Positions 10,645-18,302 of a stretch of DNA of 64,000 nucleotides are shown in pieces. How positions within the stretch are numbered: the stretch's first letter is position 1; each line of letters opens with the position of its first letter. Below the pieces are notes generated by a model. That model was given only the letters and a program-made list of their open reading frames with translations, made no database searches and was not told where the DNA came from. The stretch is from Falsibacillus albus (lineage in GTDB: Bacteria > Bacillota > Bacilli > Bacillales > DSM-25281): assembly GCF_003668575.1 (NCBI RefSeq), contig NZ_RCVZ01000012.1, positions 1-64,000 on the forward strand. The letters are read 5' to 3'. A program made the position numbers and the translations under genes.

Positions 10645-11799
10645 TTGGACGACTTAAAGAAGCATTTGACTGAAATTCGGCCGTATACGTATGTGGCAAA
10701 CAGTGATCCCAATTATGTAGAGAAATGTCTGAAGTTCTTTCCGAAAGACCGCCTTTTGTTGTATAATCACGCCCATCAATTGCTGGATAAAGGGAAATTA
10801 GCAGAAGGGATCAAGTATTTGCAAAAGTCGAGCGATCTCGGATATATCCAGGCCAAGAGAGATTTAGAGCTGTTGAATAAATTCAATGACTGGCCGAGAG
10901 CCAATCCAAAAGAAAAGATAAGAGAATCAAGTTTATGGAAATGGCTGCTGGCGCTCTTTTTGCTGGTATTATTCCTTTTTATCCTATTGGCAGGTTGGAA
11001 ATATATCGAAAATAAATTTTTCATAGAGAAGAATGATTATTTTTATCAGTATCATGAATATCATCAGCCTTCCCCGGATGATCAAAAGACAGATGGGGCA
11101 GCCCTCCTTGGCAGTGACAAGGATTCCATCAAAGGGGAGGTGCCGATGCTCGCAGCATCGAATGCCATCTTCCGATATAAGGAAATGCATGGTGCGTTCC
11201 CAGCAAGCCTCGACGAGTTAACCGGCGGGGCTCCTTCTAATTTTCTCTCCAAATGGGAGGGGATCGAGAACGATGTCCCTGCAGGGCTCTTGAATGGAAG
11301 TGGAGAAAGTGCGGATGGAGGCCAAGCACAATGGATGGAAAGTAGATTGGAGCTCCACTTTTACCCGGAGGCCAATAAGCTTTTGCTGGTGAAAGCCGGT
11401 GCTCCTGCTAAGAGGATGGTTTTAGGGTCCTTCACGGTGGCATCGGGGAAGCAGCCGCTGCCATTCGATCACAACAAAGTTTCGCAACGCGTTGTGAATC
11501 CGAATGGAGGCGACAGAATGCTTGGGACGAGGGGGCTTGTATTATCTGATGGCTATGCCATTCACGGGACGAATGATCCTTTGTCTATCGGGAAAAAAGT
11601 GACGCACGGGTGCATCCGTCTGTCCAACGCTGATATTGAAACGTTATATCCGTATGTTTCGATAGGAACTCCATTTGTGGTGGAGAAGGGGCTGCCGGAC
11701 CCGCCGTTGTTTGCAAGCGGATTGCCGCAGTTGAAGCTGACGGCTGCACAGCTTCAAAAAGAGGAAGATAAGGGAACTCGATTCATTTGGAGAAACTAG
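10645..11799 (+). CDS. Membrane-anchored L,D-transpeptidase (YkuD fold)
   Basis: A 384-residue protein with three parts. Residues 45-80 form a Sel1/TPR-like pair in the cytoplasm. A single transmembrane helix spans about 97-118. The extracellular YkuD domain lies at about 240-365. Catalytic residues are in YAIHGT and THGCIRL (His321, Cys323, Arg325), as in enzymes that make 3-3 peptidoglycan cross-links. The start is TTG at 10645 after GGGGGTGG. It stands alone between VOC and the DUF4257-like gene. The cytoplasmic Sel1-type region is unusual for this class. Confidence 0.85.
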   Translation: MDDLKKHLTEIRPYTYVANSDPNYVEKCLKFFPKDRLLLYNHAHQLLDKGKLAEGIKYLQKSSDLGYIQAKRDLELLNKFNDWPRANPKEKIRESSLWKWLLALFLLVLFLFILLAGWKYIENKFFIEKNDYFYQYHEYHQPSPDDQKTDGAALLGSDKDSIKGEVPMLAASNAIFRYKEMHGAFPASLDELTGGAPSNFLSKWEGIENDVPAGLLNGSGESADGGQAQWMESRLELHFYPEANKLLLVKAGAPAKRMVLGSFTVASGKQPLPFDHNKVSQRVVNPNGGDRMLGTRGLVLSDGYAIHGTNDPLSIGKKVTHGCIRLSNADIETLYPYVSIGTPFVVEKGLPDPPLFASGLPQLKLTAAQLQKEEDKGTRFIWRN

Positions 11800-12009
11800 G
11801 ATGAATTTGCCTCCAAAACCTTTGTGAATGCTGAATTGCGCCATTTTCCCGCTAGCCTAAATTACATGTCTGCCGAACAGCTTGTTTCCTCCTTTTGGAG
11901 TACTATAAAGGTGGGATGGAGGCCTGATGCCATTAGGGTTGTGACTTTAATCACGAGTTTGTGCAAAATATGATTTCCTTTATTTTGAAAAAATGCTCCT
12001 AATTGTCCA

Positions 12010-12038
12010 TTCAGAATATTCTGTCAATAATATATAAT
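12010..12038 (+). promoter_or_regulatory. Promoter with overlapping palindrome
   Basis: TTCAGA, 17 bp, TATAAT fits a SigA promoter 30 nt before the next gene. The perfect palindrome CAGAATATTCTG (12012-12023) overlaps the -35 box and could be a repressor site. The preceding stretch 11800-12009 shows nothing recognisable. Confidence 0.5.
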
Positions 12039-12068
12039 AATAGTAAATCATTCCAGAGGGTGTATGGT

Positions 12069-12497
12069 ATGTCCTTAATTGAAATGATCGTGTTGCCGAT
12101 GTTAATGGGAGGTATCGGGGGGTTAGGACACATTTTAGTTTTTAAGGATGGAGAATTTACGTTTCCTCGGAAGTTTGTGACAGAGAATGGAGAAACACAT
12201 TACGTTTTTGGATCGATCAAGGACATTTTGATTGGCATCATTGCTGGTTTGCTATCCGTGTTGCCGGTGGCTGAGTCAGTTCCCATCTGGTATGTCGTTT
12301 ACATTAGTCTTGTGTCAGGAATAGGGGGCAGCTCTGTAATTACAAGAAAGTTGGAACAAAGTTTAGAGCGTACGAAGGATTACTATCTTGGAGAGCTAGC
12401 TAGATATAGACTTGAGACAAAGTCCGATCACGGATCTACTAAACACAATGAGGTGAACCCGGTTGACGATGTCGAAGGAAGAGAAAGTCAAGGTTGA
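12069..12497 (+). CDS. Small multi-pass membrane protein, DUF4257-like
   Basis: About 142 residues with hydrophobic, glycine-rich helices at roughly 1-20 (PMLMGGIGGLGHILVF), 52-72 and 78-95 (SLVSGIGGSSVI) and a charged C-terminal tail. The layout resembles the DUF4257 family of Bacillus; this is recognition by pattern, not a search. ATG at 12069 is chosen for its AGAGGG site 8 nt upstream; an earlier frame start at 12003 has none. The next small ORF overlaps its last 29 bases. Confidence 0.6.
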   Translation: MSLIEMIVLPMLMGGIGGLGHILVFKDGEFTFPRKFVTENGETHYVFGSIKDILIGIIAGLLSVLPVAESVPIWYVVYISLVSGIGGSSVITRKLEQSLERTKDYYLGELARYRLETKSDHGSTKHNEVNPVDDVEGRESQG

Positions 12498-12624
12498 ATT
12501 ACCCCCGGAAAAATTAAAGGAAGCTGAGGATTTCATTAAAAAGATAAAGGAAGCAGAGAGTAAAGCGGAAGTGAGATACTACTACCATAAAGTGAAGACT
12601 ATCATAGATGCGCACTTGGAATAG
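12469..12624 (+). CDS. Small charged protein, 51 aa
   Basis: A 51-residue ORF (starting MSKEEKVKVELPPEKLKEA), rich in Lys and Glu and predicted almost entirely helical. It overlaps the end of the preceding membrane-protein gene in another frame, suggesting translational coupling. The ribosome binding site is weak (AGGTGA, 12 nt away). No known family was recognised. It ends just before a hairpin terminator, so the two genes form a compact unit. Confidence 0.5.
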   Translation: MSKEEKVKVELPPEKLKEAEDFIKKIKEAESKAEVRYYYHKVKTIIDAHLE

Positions 12625-12657
12625 TATTTTCACACTTAATTCATCCGATCTTCCAGC

Positions 12658-12695
12658 AAGCCCCTTTCATTTTTCACAGGGGGTTTTTATTTTGT
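12658..12695 (+). terminator. Terminator after small ORF pair
   Basis: Arms AAGCCCCT and AGGGGGTTTT pair around a T-rich loop and lead into TTTTTATTTT. Confidence 0.65.
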
Positions 12696-12700
12696 CACGG

Positions 12701-12752
12701 AATCCAGCCCTGCCCTTTGGTGCCTGTCACTAAAGGGCAGGGCTGGATTTTT
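12701..12752. terminator. CCTGT-apex hairpin H1
   Basis: A perfect 18-bp stem (12701-12718 with 12732-12749) is capped by GGTGCCTGTCACT and followed by TTT. It lies between convergent genes and can terminate both. It is the longest member of the family sharing the GTG-CCTGT-CAC apex. Confidence 0.85.
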
Positions 12753-13108
12753 CATAGGCTGGATCCGAGATGGATGCCTAAGAATGCAGCGGAAATTCCA
12801 ATTGTATAGGTGACCAGCAGGTAGGAAATCAATGTGCTGTGATTTTTCCCTTCCCTTAGCTGGATATTTTCAAGCTTAAAGGTGGAGAAAGTAGTGAATG
12901 CCCCCATGAACCCCGTACCAAGAAGCGAATAGGCAGAGGAGGCCATGCCTGATCCAACCAATATCCCAAGCAAAAATGCACCTAACAGATTGACTGTCAA
13001 TGTGGCAAGGGGGAATGTGGTTGGATAGACCTTTTTAAAACAGAGGGAAATGCTGTATCTTGCTATGGCGCCAAAAAAGCCGCCGACCGCAATCAAAAGA
13101 ACATTCAT
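12752..13108 (-). CDS. crcB: Fluoride channel CrcB/Fluc, subunit 2
   Basis: A 118-residue four-helix membrane protein of the Fluc family that exports F- passively as a dual-topology dimer. It has the N-terminal GGFFGAIARY, the LATLTVNLLGAFLLG helix and the FMGAFTTFSTF break motif. ATG at 13108 has AAAGAGGTG upstream inside the end of the partner gene. It starts 1 nt after the partner's stop, so the pair is translationally coupled and probably forms a heterodimer. Confidence 0.93.
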   Translation of the reverse strand: MNVLLIAVGGFFGAIARYSISLCFKKVYPTTFPLATLTVNLLGAFLLGILVGSGMASSAYSLLGTGFMGAFTTFSTFKLENIQLREGKNHSTLISYLLVTYTIGISAAFLGIHLGSSL

Positions 13109-13109
13109 C

Positions 13110-13514
13110 TTATAAGTCACCTCTTTCCGCTGCTGCAGGTTTTTTAATTGTCGTCTCCAGCTTATATCCAAGCCAGGACATGAAGAGGCCACCGATCATG
13201 CTGAGCATGATATAAGCGTAGGCCGTGCCATAATGGTTTTCCTGCATCAATTGGACACTTTCCACACTGAAGGTGGAAAAGGTAGTGAAGGAACCTATCA
13301 TTCCCGTTCCGACGCCCGTCAAAATATGCGGGTGCAGCTTTTTCATCTTTATGTATGACGATGTAAACCAGCCCAGGATAAAGCATCCGAGCAAATTAGC
13401 GATCAACGTACCCAAAGGGAAATGTACATTCCACAGATGATTGCTTCCTATTCCGACGAGAAAGCGGAGAAGGCTGCCAATTGCTCCCCCGACTCCCACA
13501 GCGATAAAATTCAT
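13110..13514 (-). CDS. crcB: Fluoride channel CrcB/Fluc, subunit 1
   Basis: The 134-residue first gene of the fluoride-channel pair. Motifs are GGAIGSLLRF, LGTLIANLLGCFILG and GMIGSFTTFSTF. The start is ATG at 13514 with GAAAGAAGTG upstream. Tandem crcB genes are common in Firmicutes, where the subunits pair in opposite orientations. I looked for a fluoride riboswitch in the 13515-13760 leader and did not see its conserved elements. Confidence 0.93.
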   Translation of the reverse strand: MNFIAVGVGGAIGSLLRFLVGIGSNHLWNVHFPLGTLIANLLGCFILGWFTSSYIKMKKLHPHILTGVGTGMIGSFTTFSTFSVESVQLMQENHYGTAYAYIMLSMIGGLFMSWLGYKLETTIKKPAAAERGDL

Positions 13515-13858
13515 TAAGTTTCACTTCTTTCAAACATAAATTTCAATCATTATTAGGGTTTTTCTGAAAAATTGCTGTTTTTCATTACGAGCATCCTGCA
13601 GTGGAAAGCAGCTAAAACCAATTTTTAATAGCAAAAAAAGGGATGAATAGAGCCAGATTTAATGACAATCTTTGAAAATAAGTATATCGTTTTTTGATAT
13701 TCAATCAAAGTACGTTATGATAGGTATAATATTCGGAAGCAGCCAGCCTTCATCAAAGACAAAAATTGGACATAATCCAAAAATTGGAGCATGTTCATGT
13801 GTTCACTAAACTCTTTAGTCACGGTAATATATCTAATAGGACTGGAGGGCTTTTCGAA

Positions 13859-14239
13859 ATGATACATCAGAAAACCAATGAGATTATCAAAGAAACACTC
13901 ATGACATATCCTCACAAAGTAAATGTGAAACTCGGGAAAATCCTGAAGGAAAGAGGAATGACACAAGGTGATCTTCATCGGTTAACAGGACTGCGCGTAG
14001 CAACGATTAATGAACTGGTTCATTTCAAGAAAAAATCCTTGACTGTCGCTCACTTGATATCCATCATGATAGCTTTAAGGATCTGGGATATTCGCGAGTT
14101 GATAGAAATCGAATTTGATAATGAAGTAGTGGAGTATTTTAAAAAAGAACGTTCGGTTATGTTAAAAGGTTTTACAGAAGACCTGGAGAAAACGATGAAA
14201 GAAAATGTTCAAAAAATGAATGATGGGAAATCGATTTAA
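13859..14239 (+). CDS. XRE/Cro-CI family regulator
   Basis: A 126-residue protein with a helix-turn-helix at about residues 20-75 (VKLGKILKERGMTQGDLHRL followed by GLRVATINELVH) and a charged C-terminal tail. Start ATG 13859 is preceded by GGAGGG. The open frame extends to 13766 but without a ribosome binding site. No target gene is adjacent in the same direction, so its regulon is unknown. The upstream gap shows AT-rich sequence only. Confidence 0.75.
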   Translation: MIHQKTNEIIKETLMTYPHKVNVKLGKILKERGMTQGDLHRLTGLRVATINELVHFKKKSLTVAHLISIMIALRIWDIRELIEIEFDNEVVEYFKKERSVMLKGFTEDLEKTMKENVQKMNDGKSI

Positions 14240-14311
14240 TCAACGTCATTATGAAGATTGTTTGCATTCACAGCCCCTATAAGTAATCATTACTGAATTC
14301 TTTTTTATTTT

Positions 14312-14483
14312 CGCTCTTTTCTCATACATTGTTGCTTTTGCTAATAAAGTAAGCAAAGTTTCAACTTCAAAATCGTATATTGGGAGAAAAGAGCTGGAAA
14401 ACTTTCATTCAACGAACAAAATGGCTATTTTGTTCGTTAAAATCGGCATTAGGATTTTAACAACAATCTTTACGAAAACAGCC
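14312..14483. mobile_element. Type II repeat copy B
   Basis: A 172-bp element whose ends (GCTCTTTTCTCATACATTG and, inverted, GGCTGTTTTCGTAAAGATTG) match the type I terminal inverted repeats. The core differs from type I but shares TTAAAATCGGCATTAGGATT with the copy at 48841-49024. It follows the XRE gene. No clear target duplication is left. Confidence 0.65.
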
Positions 14484-14492
14484 ATTATAGCG

Positions 14493-14534
14493 AAAATGGA
14501 GTATAGCCGCTTCGGACTATACTCCATTTTTTAT
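14493..14534. terminator. Strong bidirectional terminator
   Basis: AAAATGGAGTATAG pairs perfectly with CTATACTCCATTTT around a CCGCTTCGG inner hairpin; T-runs follow on both strands. It separates the XRE gene from the small minus-strand gene. Confidence 0.85.
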
Positions 14535-14557
14535 TCGTTATATGAAAATGATTTCTA

Positions 14558-14707
14558 TTAAAAATCAAAATCTTTTTCTTTCTTTTTTGTCAGTTCTTCT
14601 TTTAAATCTTTTACCGTATCATTCAAATCAATCACTTCATTCTTTGTCTTGATTAATTCGTATAAGATGAAAATGCCAACTATGGCAATCACGATATTAA
14701 ACATCAT
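14558..14707 (-). CDS. Small membrane protein with coiled-coil tail, 49 aa
   Basis: A short ORF beginning MMFNIVIAIVGIFILYELIK: one transmembrane helix at residues 2-18, then a charged heptad-like segment (TVKDLKEELTKKKEK). A TGGGGGTTTC ribosome binding site precedes ATG 14707 and a strong terminator follows, so expression is likely. The architecture resembles small single-pass proteins common in Bacillus, but no family was recognised. Confidence 0.6.
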   Translation of the reverse strand: MMFNIVIAIVGIFILYELIKTKNEVIDLNDTVKDLKEELTKKKEKDFDF

Positions 14708-14881
14708 GAAACCCCCAATATTTTAATCCATCTCCTATGTTATACAATAAATAACATACTTTTCAAGAACCAAAGGTATGATTCTTCAAGACAAAGGGCC
14801 TAATTGGCGGGATTGGTTCGGCTCGTTTTTCCTGATAATTCAATTATGCCGACCCAGTACCTGTATTTTCTGCAAAAAACA

Positions 14882-14926
14882 AGCCCCCCACCTTGGTGCC
14901 TGTCACCAAGGGTGGGGGGCTCTTTA
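14882..14926. terminator. CCTGT-apex hairpin H2
   Basis: AGCCCCCCACCTTGGTG and its complement (with one bulged G) enclose the loop CCTGT; TCTTTATT follows. It lies directly behind the stop of the minus-strand gene at 14927, in the position of its terminator. Confidence 0.75.
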
Positions 14927-15367
14927 TTAGGTAGCCACATTGATTTGAACGGTTGACGGTATTAAATAGGGCTGATGAGGCTTGCCGGGATGGGTGACTT
15001 CGTATTTTGATGGAAGTTCCACCACGTTTTTAATCTCTTGATTTTGGACAAAGACCAGCAGGGAGATGTCGTCCCGATAGTGAATGCCATAAGGTTTAAG
15101 GTCCTGGGATCGCGGACCGAGATGCTGTTTGATTTCTTTTTCAGGAGTATATGGTGGGAAAATATAGACTTTGTCAAAGGAAAGATTCAAGTCTTTCGAG
15201 AAGTTAATATGTAATTGGCCGTTGTGCTCATGCTTTTGGATGTAACCAATCACTTTTTTTTCGAGTTCGATCTTTCTTGCCTCTTTGTTCGCACTGTCAA
15301 TGATGAGTAAACCGTATAATACGAGAGCTGCTATCAATATGGATATAAAAGTTTTTCTTCTGCGCAT
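14927..15367 (-). CDS. Membrane-anchored protein of unknown function
   Basis: A 146-residue protein with an N-terminal basic stretch and one transmembrane or signal-anchor helix at residues 6-24. The rest is probably extracytoplasmic, a small alpha/beta domain with no recognised motif. Start ATG 15367 has GAGGAGCCGG upstream. It is flanked by hairpin H2 and is monocistronic. No function can be assigned. Confidence 0.7.
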   Translation of the reverse strand: MRRRKTFISILIAALVLYGLLIIDSANKEARKIELEKKVIGYIQKHEHNGQLHINFSKDLNLSFDKVYIFPPYTPEKEIKQHLGPRSQDLKPYGIHYRDDISLLVFVQNQEIKNVVELPSKYEVTHPGKPHQPYLIPSTVQINVAT

Positions 15368-15781
15368 TTCACCGGCTCCTCAAAAATCGTCTATTTATTA
15401 GTATAGACGATTGAGATGCTCAATTGGTTTCACATCGTTAACAAAAACTGCTAAACTTTGATTTTTCCCGAGTCTTTTTGAAAAAAATGAAGAACGATAG
15501 AAATTGATTTTCGTCGTTTTCACTAGTAAAATCGGTAAAAAGACATTTCAAACTTAACGTTTTCAATTAGCGCTAACATCATTGACAGATTCAACACCAC
15601 AAGTCTTCGTTTTATCATATTAGTGTCATTTCATTGTCACATAAGAATTGTTTAATAGAAGATGAGAAGGGAATGAGCCCAGTATTGGCTCTTGGAGTCA
15701 CGGATTAGGGATTCTATTTCGTTCACAGACTTTACTAGGCATGTTTTTTTGAACTTAGCATAGGATGGAAGAGTGATAAAG
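15368..15781. other. 414-bp gap, AT-rich, no gene seen
   Basis: Divergent intergenic region between the minus-strand unknown gene and the acetyltransferase. It should hold both promoters. I see no convincing -35/-10 pair, riboswitch or repeat; a loose direct repeat of TTTCATTGTCAC-like text lies near 15625-15640. Confidence 0.4.
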
Positions 15782-16579
15782 ATGAATGATACGATAAATC
15801 AATATTTGAATTGTTTACGGATTGGAGTGGAATCGCCAAGCTTGAATTATTTGCAAAGGCTGATTCAACAGCACTTGTTTCGAGTGCCATATGAAACCTT
15901 CAGTAAGTTTCACTACTATTCAATCGATCCCCGGTATGTCCCTTCGCTGGATATATTCGTTCAGAATTTAACTGAAAAGGGGTGGGGCGGCACATGCTTC
16001 ACCTTGAACATAAATTTTGCCAGACTTTTAAAGGCCTTGCAGTTCGATTGCCACCTTGTGAGGGTCAAGCCCGGACATTTGGCCTTAATGGTGATCCTGG
16101 GCTCCAAAAAGTTTTATGCGGATGTAGGCTATGGTTCTCCGATCATGAAGCCTATCGAACTTGAAGCGAAAAGGCAGCACACCCTCCATGGTTTTGGTGA
16201 GGATATCATTTTCACGCAAAAAAGCAAGGACATTTATGAGGTTGACAGGCGTGCAAATGGGAAGTCTTTTGTGAGAAAAGAGATCGAATGGAAGCCGCTT
16301 ACGGAAGAGGACATCATCAATGATATCGAATGCTCTTATCTCGATGATGATGAAAACCAAACGATGCGAAGGATAACAGCAGTCCGTTTTAATGGGCACG
16401 AATGCTACTTTTTAAGGGACCATTCTTTGAAGGTCATGACCTATCGCAATATATCAGAAATCAATCTCCAGGATATTCACAAGTGGAAGAAGTATGTTCA
16501 GGAAGTCTATAAAATTGATGAAAATTCACTTGATGAGTCCATCCGGTTTTTAAAGCAGCGTGGTGTTTCATTGTTTTAA
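15782..16579 (+). CDS. nat: Arylamine N-acetyltransferase
   Basis: A 265-residue cytosolic NAT that moves acetyl from acetyl-CoA to arylamines or hydrazines by a ping-pong mechanism. The triad is Cys72 (GGTCFTLN), His99 (PGHLALMV) and Asp114 (YADVGYG); the His-Asp spacing of 15 is that of the family. ATG 15782 is preferred over GTG 15773 because GAAGAG lies at a suitable distance from it. The DUF402 gene follows 29 nt after its stop. Confidence 0.9.
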   Translation: MNDTINQYLNCLRIGVESPSLNYLQRLIQQHLFRVPYETFSKFHYYSIDPRYVPSLDIFVQNLTEKGWGGTCFTLNINFARLLKALQFDCHLVRVKPGHLALMVILGSKKFYADVGYGSPIMKPIELEAKRQHTLHGFGEDIIFTQKSKDIYEVDRRANGKSFVRKEIEWKPLTEEDIINDIECSYLDDDENQTMRRITAVRFNGHECYFLRDHSLKVMTYRNISEINLQDIHKWKKYVQEVYKIDENSLDESIRFLKQRGVSLF

Positions 16580-16608
16580 TGGATTCTCAAGGATGCCGGG
16601 AGGGGCAA

Positions 16609-17133
16609 ATGAAGAAAAAGTATGGTGATCGTCTAGATTGGAAACGCGTGAAACAACGAAACTATCATGTGCGTGTGCTCGGCAATCATGGCAATCTTAC
16701 ATATGAAACAAGACTCGATCTTCAGAAAGTCTCACCTTCTCTTTATGTTCAGTATGATCAGCAAAGGATCTGTATTGCCGCAGATGGCTACACCTGGATC
16801 CAGTGGTTTCGGTTTGAGCTTCCATACACCTTGACCGCGATGATCGATGAAACGGGGAAAGTGGTCCAATATTATTATGATCTGTGCTTCGATCAGGGCT
16901 TCGATGCTAAAAGGAACTCCCCTTGGTACTTGGATGCGTATCTAGACCTCGTGCTCCTGCCTGATAAGCAAATGTACATTTTGGATGAGGATGATCTTGA
17001 GGAAGCGGTGAATACGAAACAAATGTCTAGCGATCAAGCTCAAAGCGTGCAAGTTTCCCTGCATCACCTCATTCACTCCATTCAAAGCAGCACTGAACCA
17101 CTTTTACAACAGTATCAAACATGCTCTGATTGA
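16609..17133 (+). CDS. DUF402-domain protein
   Basis: A 174-residue protein with the DUF402 fold. The conserved core is the YYYDLCFDQGF and YLDAYLDLVLLPD stretch with metal-ligand-like Asp residues, followed by a short helical tail. Family members include nucleotide phosphatases and RNA-linked proteins, so the reaction here is not known. ATG 16609 follows GGGAGGGGC; an earlier in-frame ATG at 16579 has no such site. Confidence 0.8.
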   Translation: MKKKYGDRLDWKRVKQRNYHVRVLGNHGNLTYETRLDLQKVSPSLYVQYDQQRICIAADGYTWIQWFRFELPYTLTAMIDETGKVVQYYYDLCFDQGFDAKRNSPWYLDAYLDLVLLPDKQMYILDEDDLEEAVNTKQMSSDQAQSVQVSLHHLIHSIQSSTEPLLQQYQTCSD

Positions 17134-17190
17134 AAATCACCCCTGTACCTTTGGTGCCTGTCACCAAGGGGCAGGGGTGATTTATTTATT
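17134..17190 (+). terminator. CCTGT-apex hairpin H3 / terminator
   Basis: AAATCACCCC and GGGGTGATTT arms, with GTACCTTTGGTG pairing to CACCAAGGGGC, cap at CCTGT and lead into TTTATTTATTTTTTTT. It ends the nat-DUF402 unit. Confidence 0.85.
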
Positions 17191-17270
17191 TTTTTTGGAT
17201 TTTGTGTAGGGGGGTGTCTGGTGAAGTTCGTCTATTTTAGTGAACAGACGTCGAGAGGGGGGAGAGTTTA

Positions 17271-17813
17271 TTGGATCAGTCGTTGATCGAACAGGTGCTT
17301 AAGGGGAATGATCATGCGTTCCGGATCATCATTGAAAGATACCGACAGGATCTCTTTCGAAGCATCTATGCCATTTTACGAAACCAAAAGGATTCAGAGG
17401 ATGCGCTTCAGGAAGTTTTCATCAAAATATACACTTCTCTCCCCCGATATGAGAATCAAGGCTTCAAGACATGGATTACGAGGATTGCCGTCAATCATGC
17501 CATTGATATGAAACGGAAGCAGCAAAGAAGGCGGGAGAATCTGAACGAGGATATTGAACAAACAATCTCGGATGATCTTCAGCTTGAAAGCTTGGAGGCG
17601 AATATTTTAAAAAAGGAAAAGGTATTGCTGCTTCGTCGAAAGCTTGACGATTTGCCAGACAATTATCGAGATGTGATATATGGATTTTACATAGAAGAGA
17701 AAACATATCAGCAGCTTGCAAGTGAACAGCATCAGCAAGTTAAGACGATTGAAACGAAATTATACAGAGCTAGGCAATGGATGAAAAAGCATTGGAAGGA
17801 GGATGATTTCTGA
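17271..17813 (+). CDS. ECF-type RNA polymerase sigma factor
   Basis: A 180-residue ECF sigma factor. Region 2 spans about residues 22-90 (DALQEVFIKIY and TWITRIAVNHAID) and region 4 about 122-175 (LPDNYRDVIYGFYIEEKTYQQLA, then a recognition helix). The start is TTG at 17271 with AGGGGGGAGAG upstream. Its TGA overlaps the ATG of the anti-sigma gene, the classic layout for a sigma/anti-sigma pair. No clear autoregulatory promoter was identified. The signal sensed is unknown. Confidence 0.92.
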   Translation: MDQSLIEQVLKGNDHAFRIIIERYRQDLFRSIYAILRNQKDSEDALQEVFIKIYTSLPRYENQGFKTWITRIAVNHAIDMKRKQQRRRENLNEDIEQTISDDLQLESLEANILKKEKVLLLRRKLDDLPDNYRDVIYGFYIEEKTYQQLASEQHQQVKTIETKLYRARQWMKKHWKEDDF

Positions 17814-18301
17814 TGAATCATATCCCTTATGAAAAATGGCTTTTATATGTTAAGGATGAGTTGCCTCGGGGCATGAAGAATGAATATGAGGACCATATGT
17901 ATGAGTGTGACCATTGTATGGCGCTTTATATGAAGGCAGTCGAAGCATGGGAAGATGATTTTCCCGCCATTCGGGATGGAGCTGCCATCACCAATTCCAT
18001 CATGGATGAAATCATGCAGATTTCCACGGTCATATCTCCAGCAAAAGAAGAGGGGTATTCGCAGCAGAAAGATAAGATCAAAACGGGTGCATTTCATCAA
18101 AAGCCCATTTTCCATTATGTTGTTGCAGCGGCTATGACGCTCCTGCTGATGTCTTCCGGCATCTTCCAGACGATATCGTCATATGTAAATCAGTTCGAGC
18201 AATCTGCCCAGCAGCCGAATACATCGTTTACAAAACATATCATGAATAAAACAGTATCCATCGTTGACCGGGTGGAAAATGAATCCAAGGAGGAGAAATA
18301 A
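17813..18301 (+). CDS. Zinc-finger anti-sigma factor
   Basis: A 162-residue single-pass membrane protein. The cytoplasmic N-terminal zinc-binding ZAS-type motif HMYECDHC (H-x3-C-x2-C) lies at about residues 23-30. A transmembrane helix is at about 103-125 (HYVVAAAMTLLLMSSGIF) and the outside tail is short. It would hold the ECF sigma factor inactive and release it after proteolysis or a conformational signal. It overlaps the sigma gene by one base. Confidence 0.88.
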   Translation: MNHIPYEKWLLYVKDELPRGMKNEYEDHMYECDHCMALYMKAVEAWEDDFPAIRDGAAITNSIMDEIMQISTVISPAKEEGYSQQKDKIKTGAFHQKPIFHYVVAAAMTLLLMSSGIFQTISSYVNQFEQSAQQPNTSFTKHIMNKTVSIVDRVENESKEEK

Positions 18302-18302
18302 T

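Noticed and set aside
13515-13760. Possible fluoride riboswitch before the crcB pair
   Set aside because: The conserved stems and GGNGAUGG-type core of the crcB motif were not found on the minus strand.
17215-17265. Inverted pieces GTTCGTCT / GAACAGAC as an ECF promoter
   Set aside because: Spacing does not fit an ECF -35/-10 pair, and the dyad is broken, so no promoter is called.
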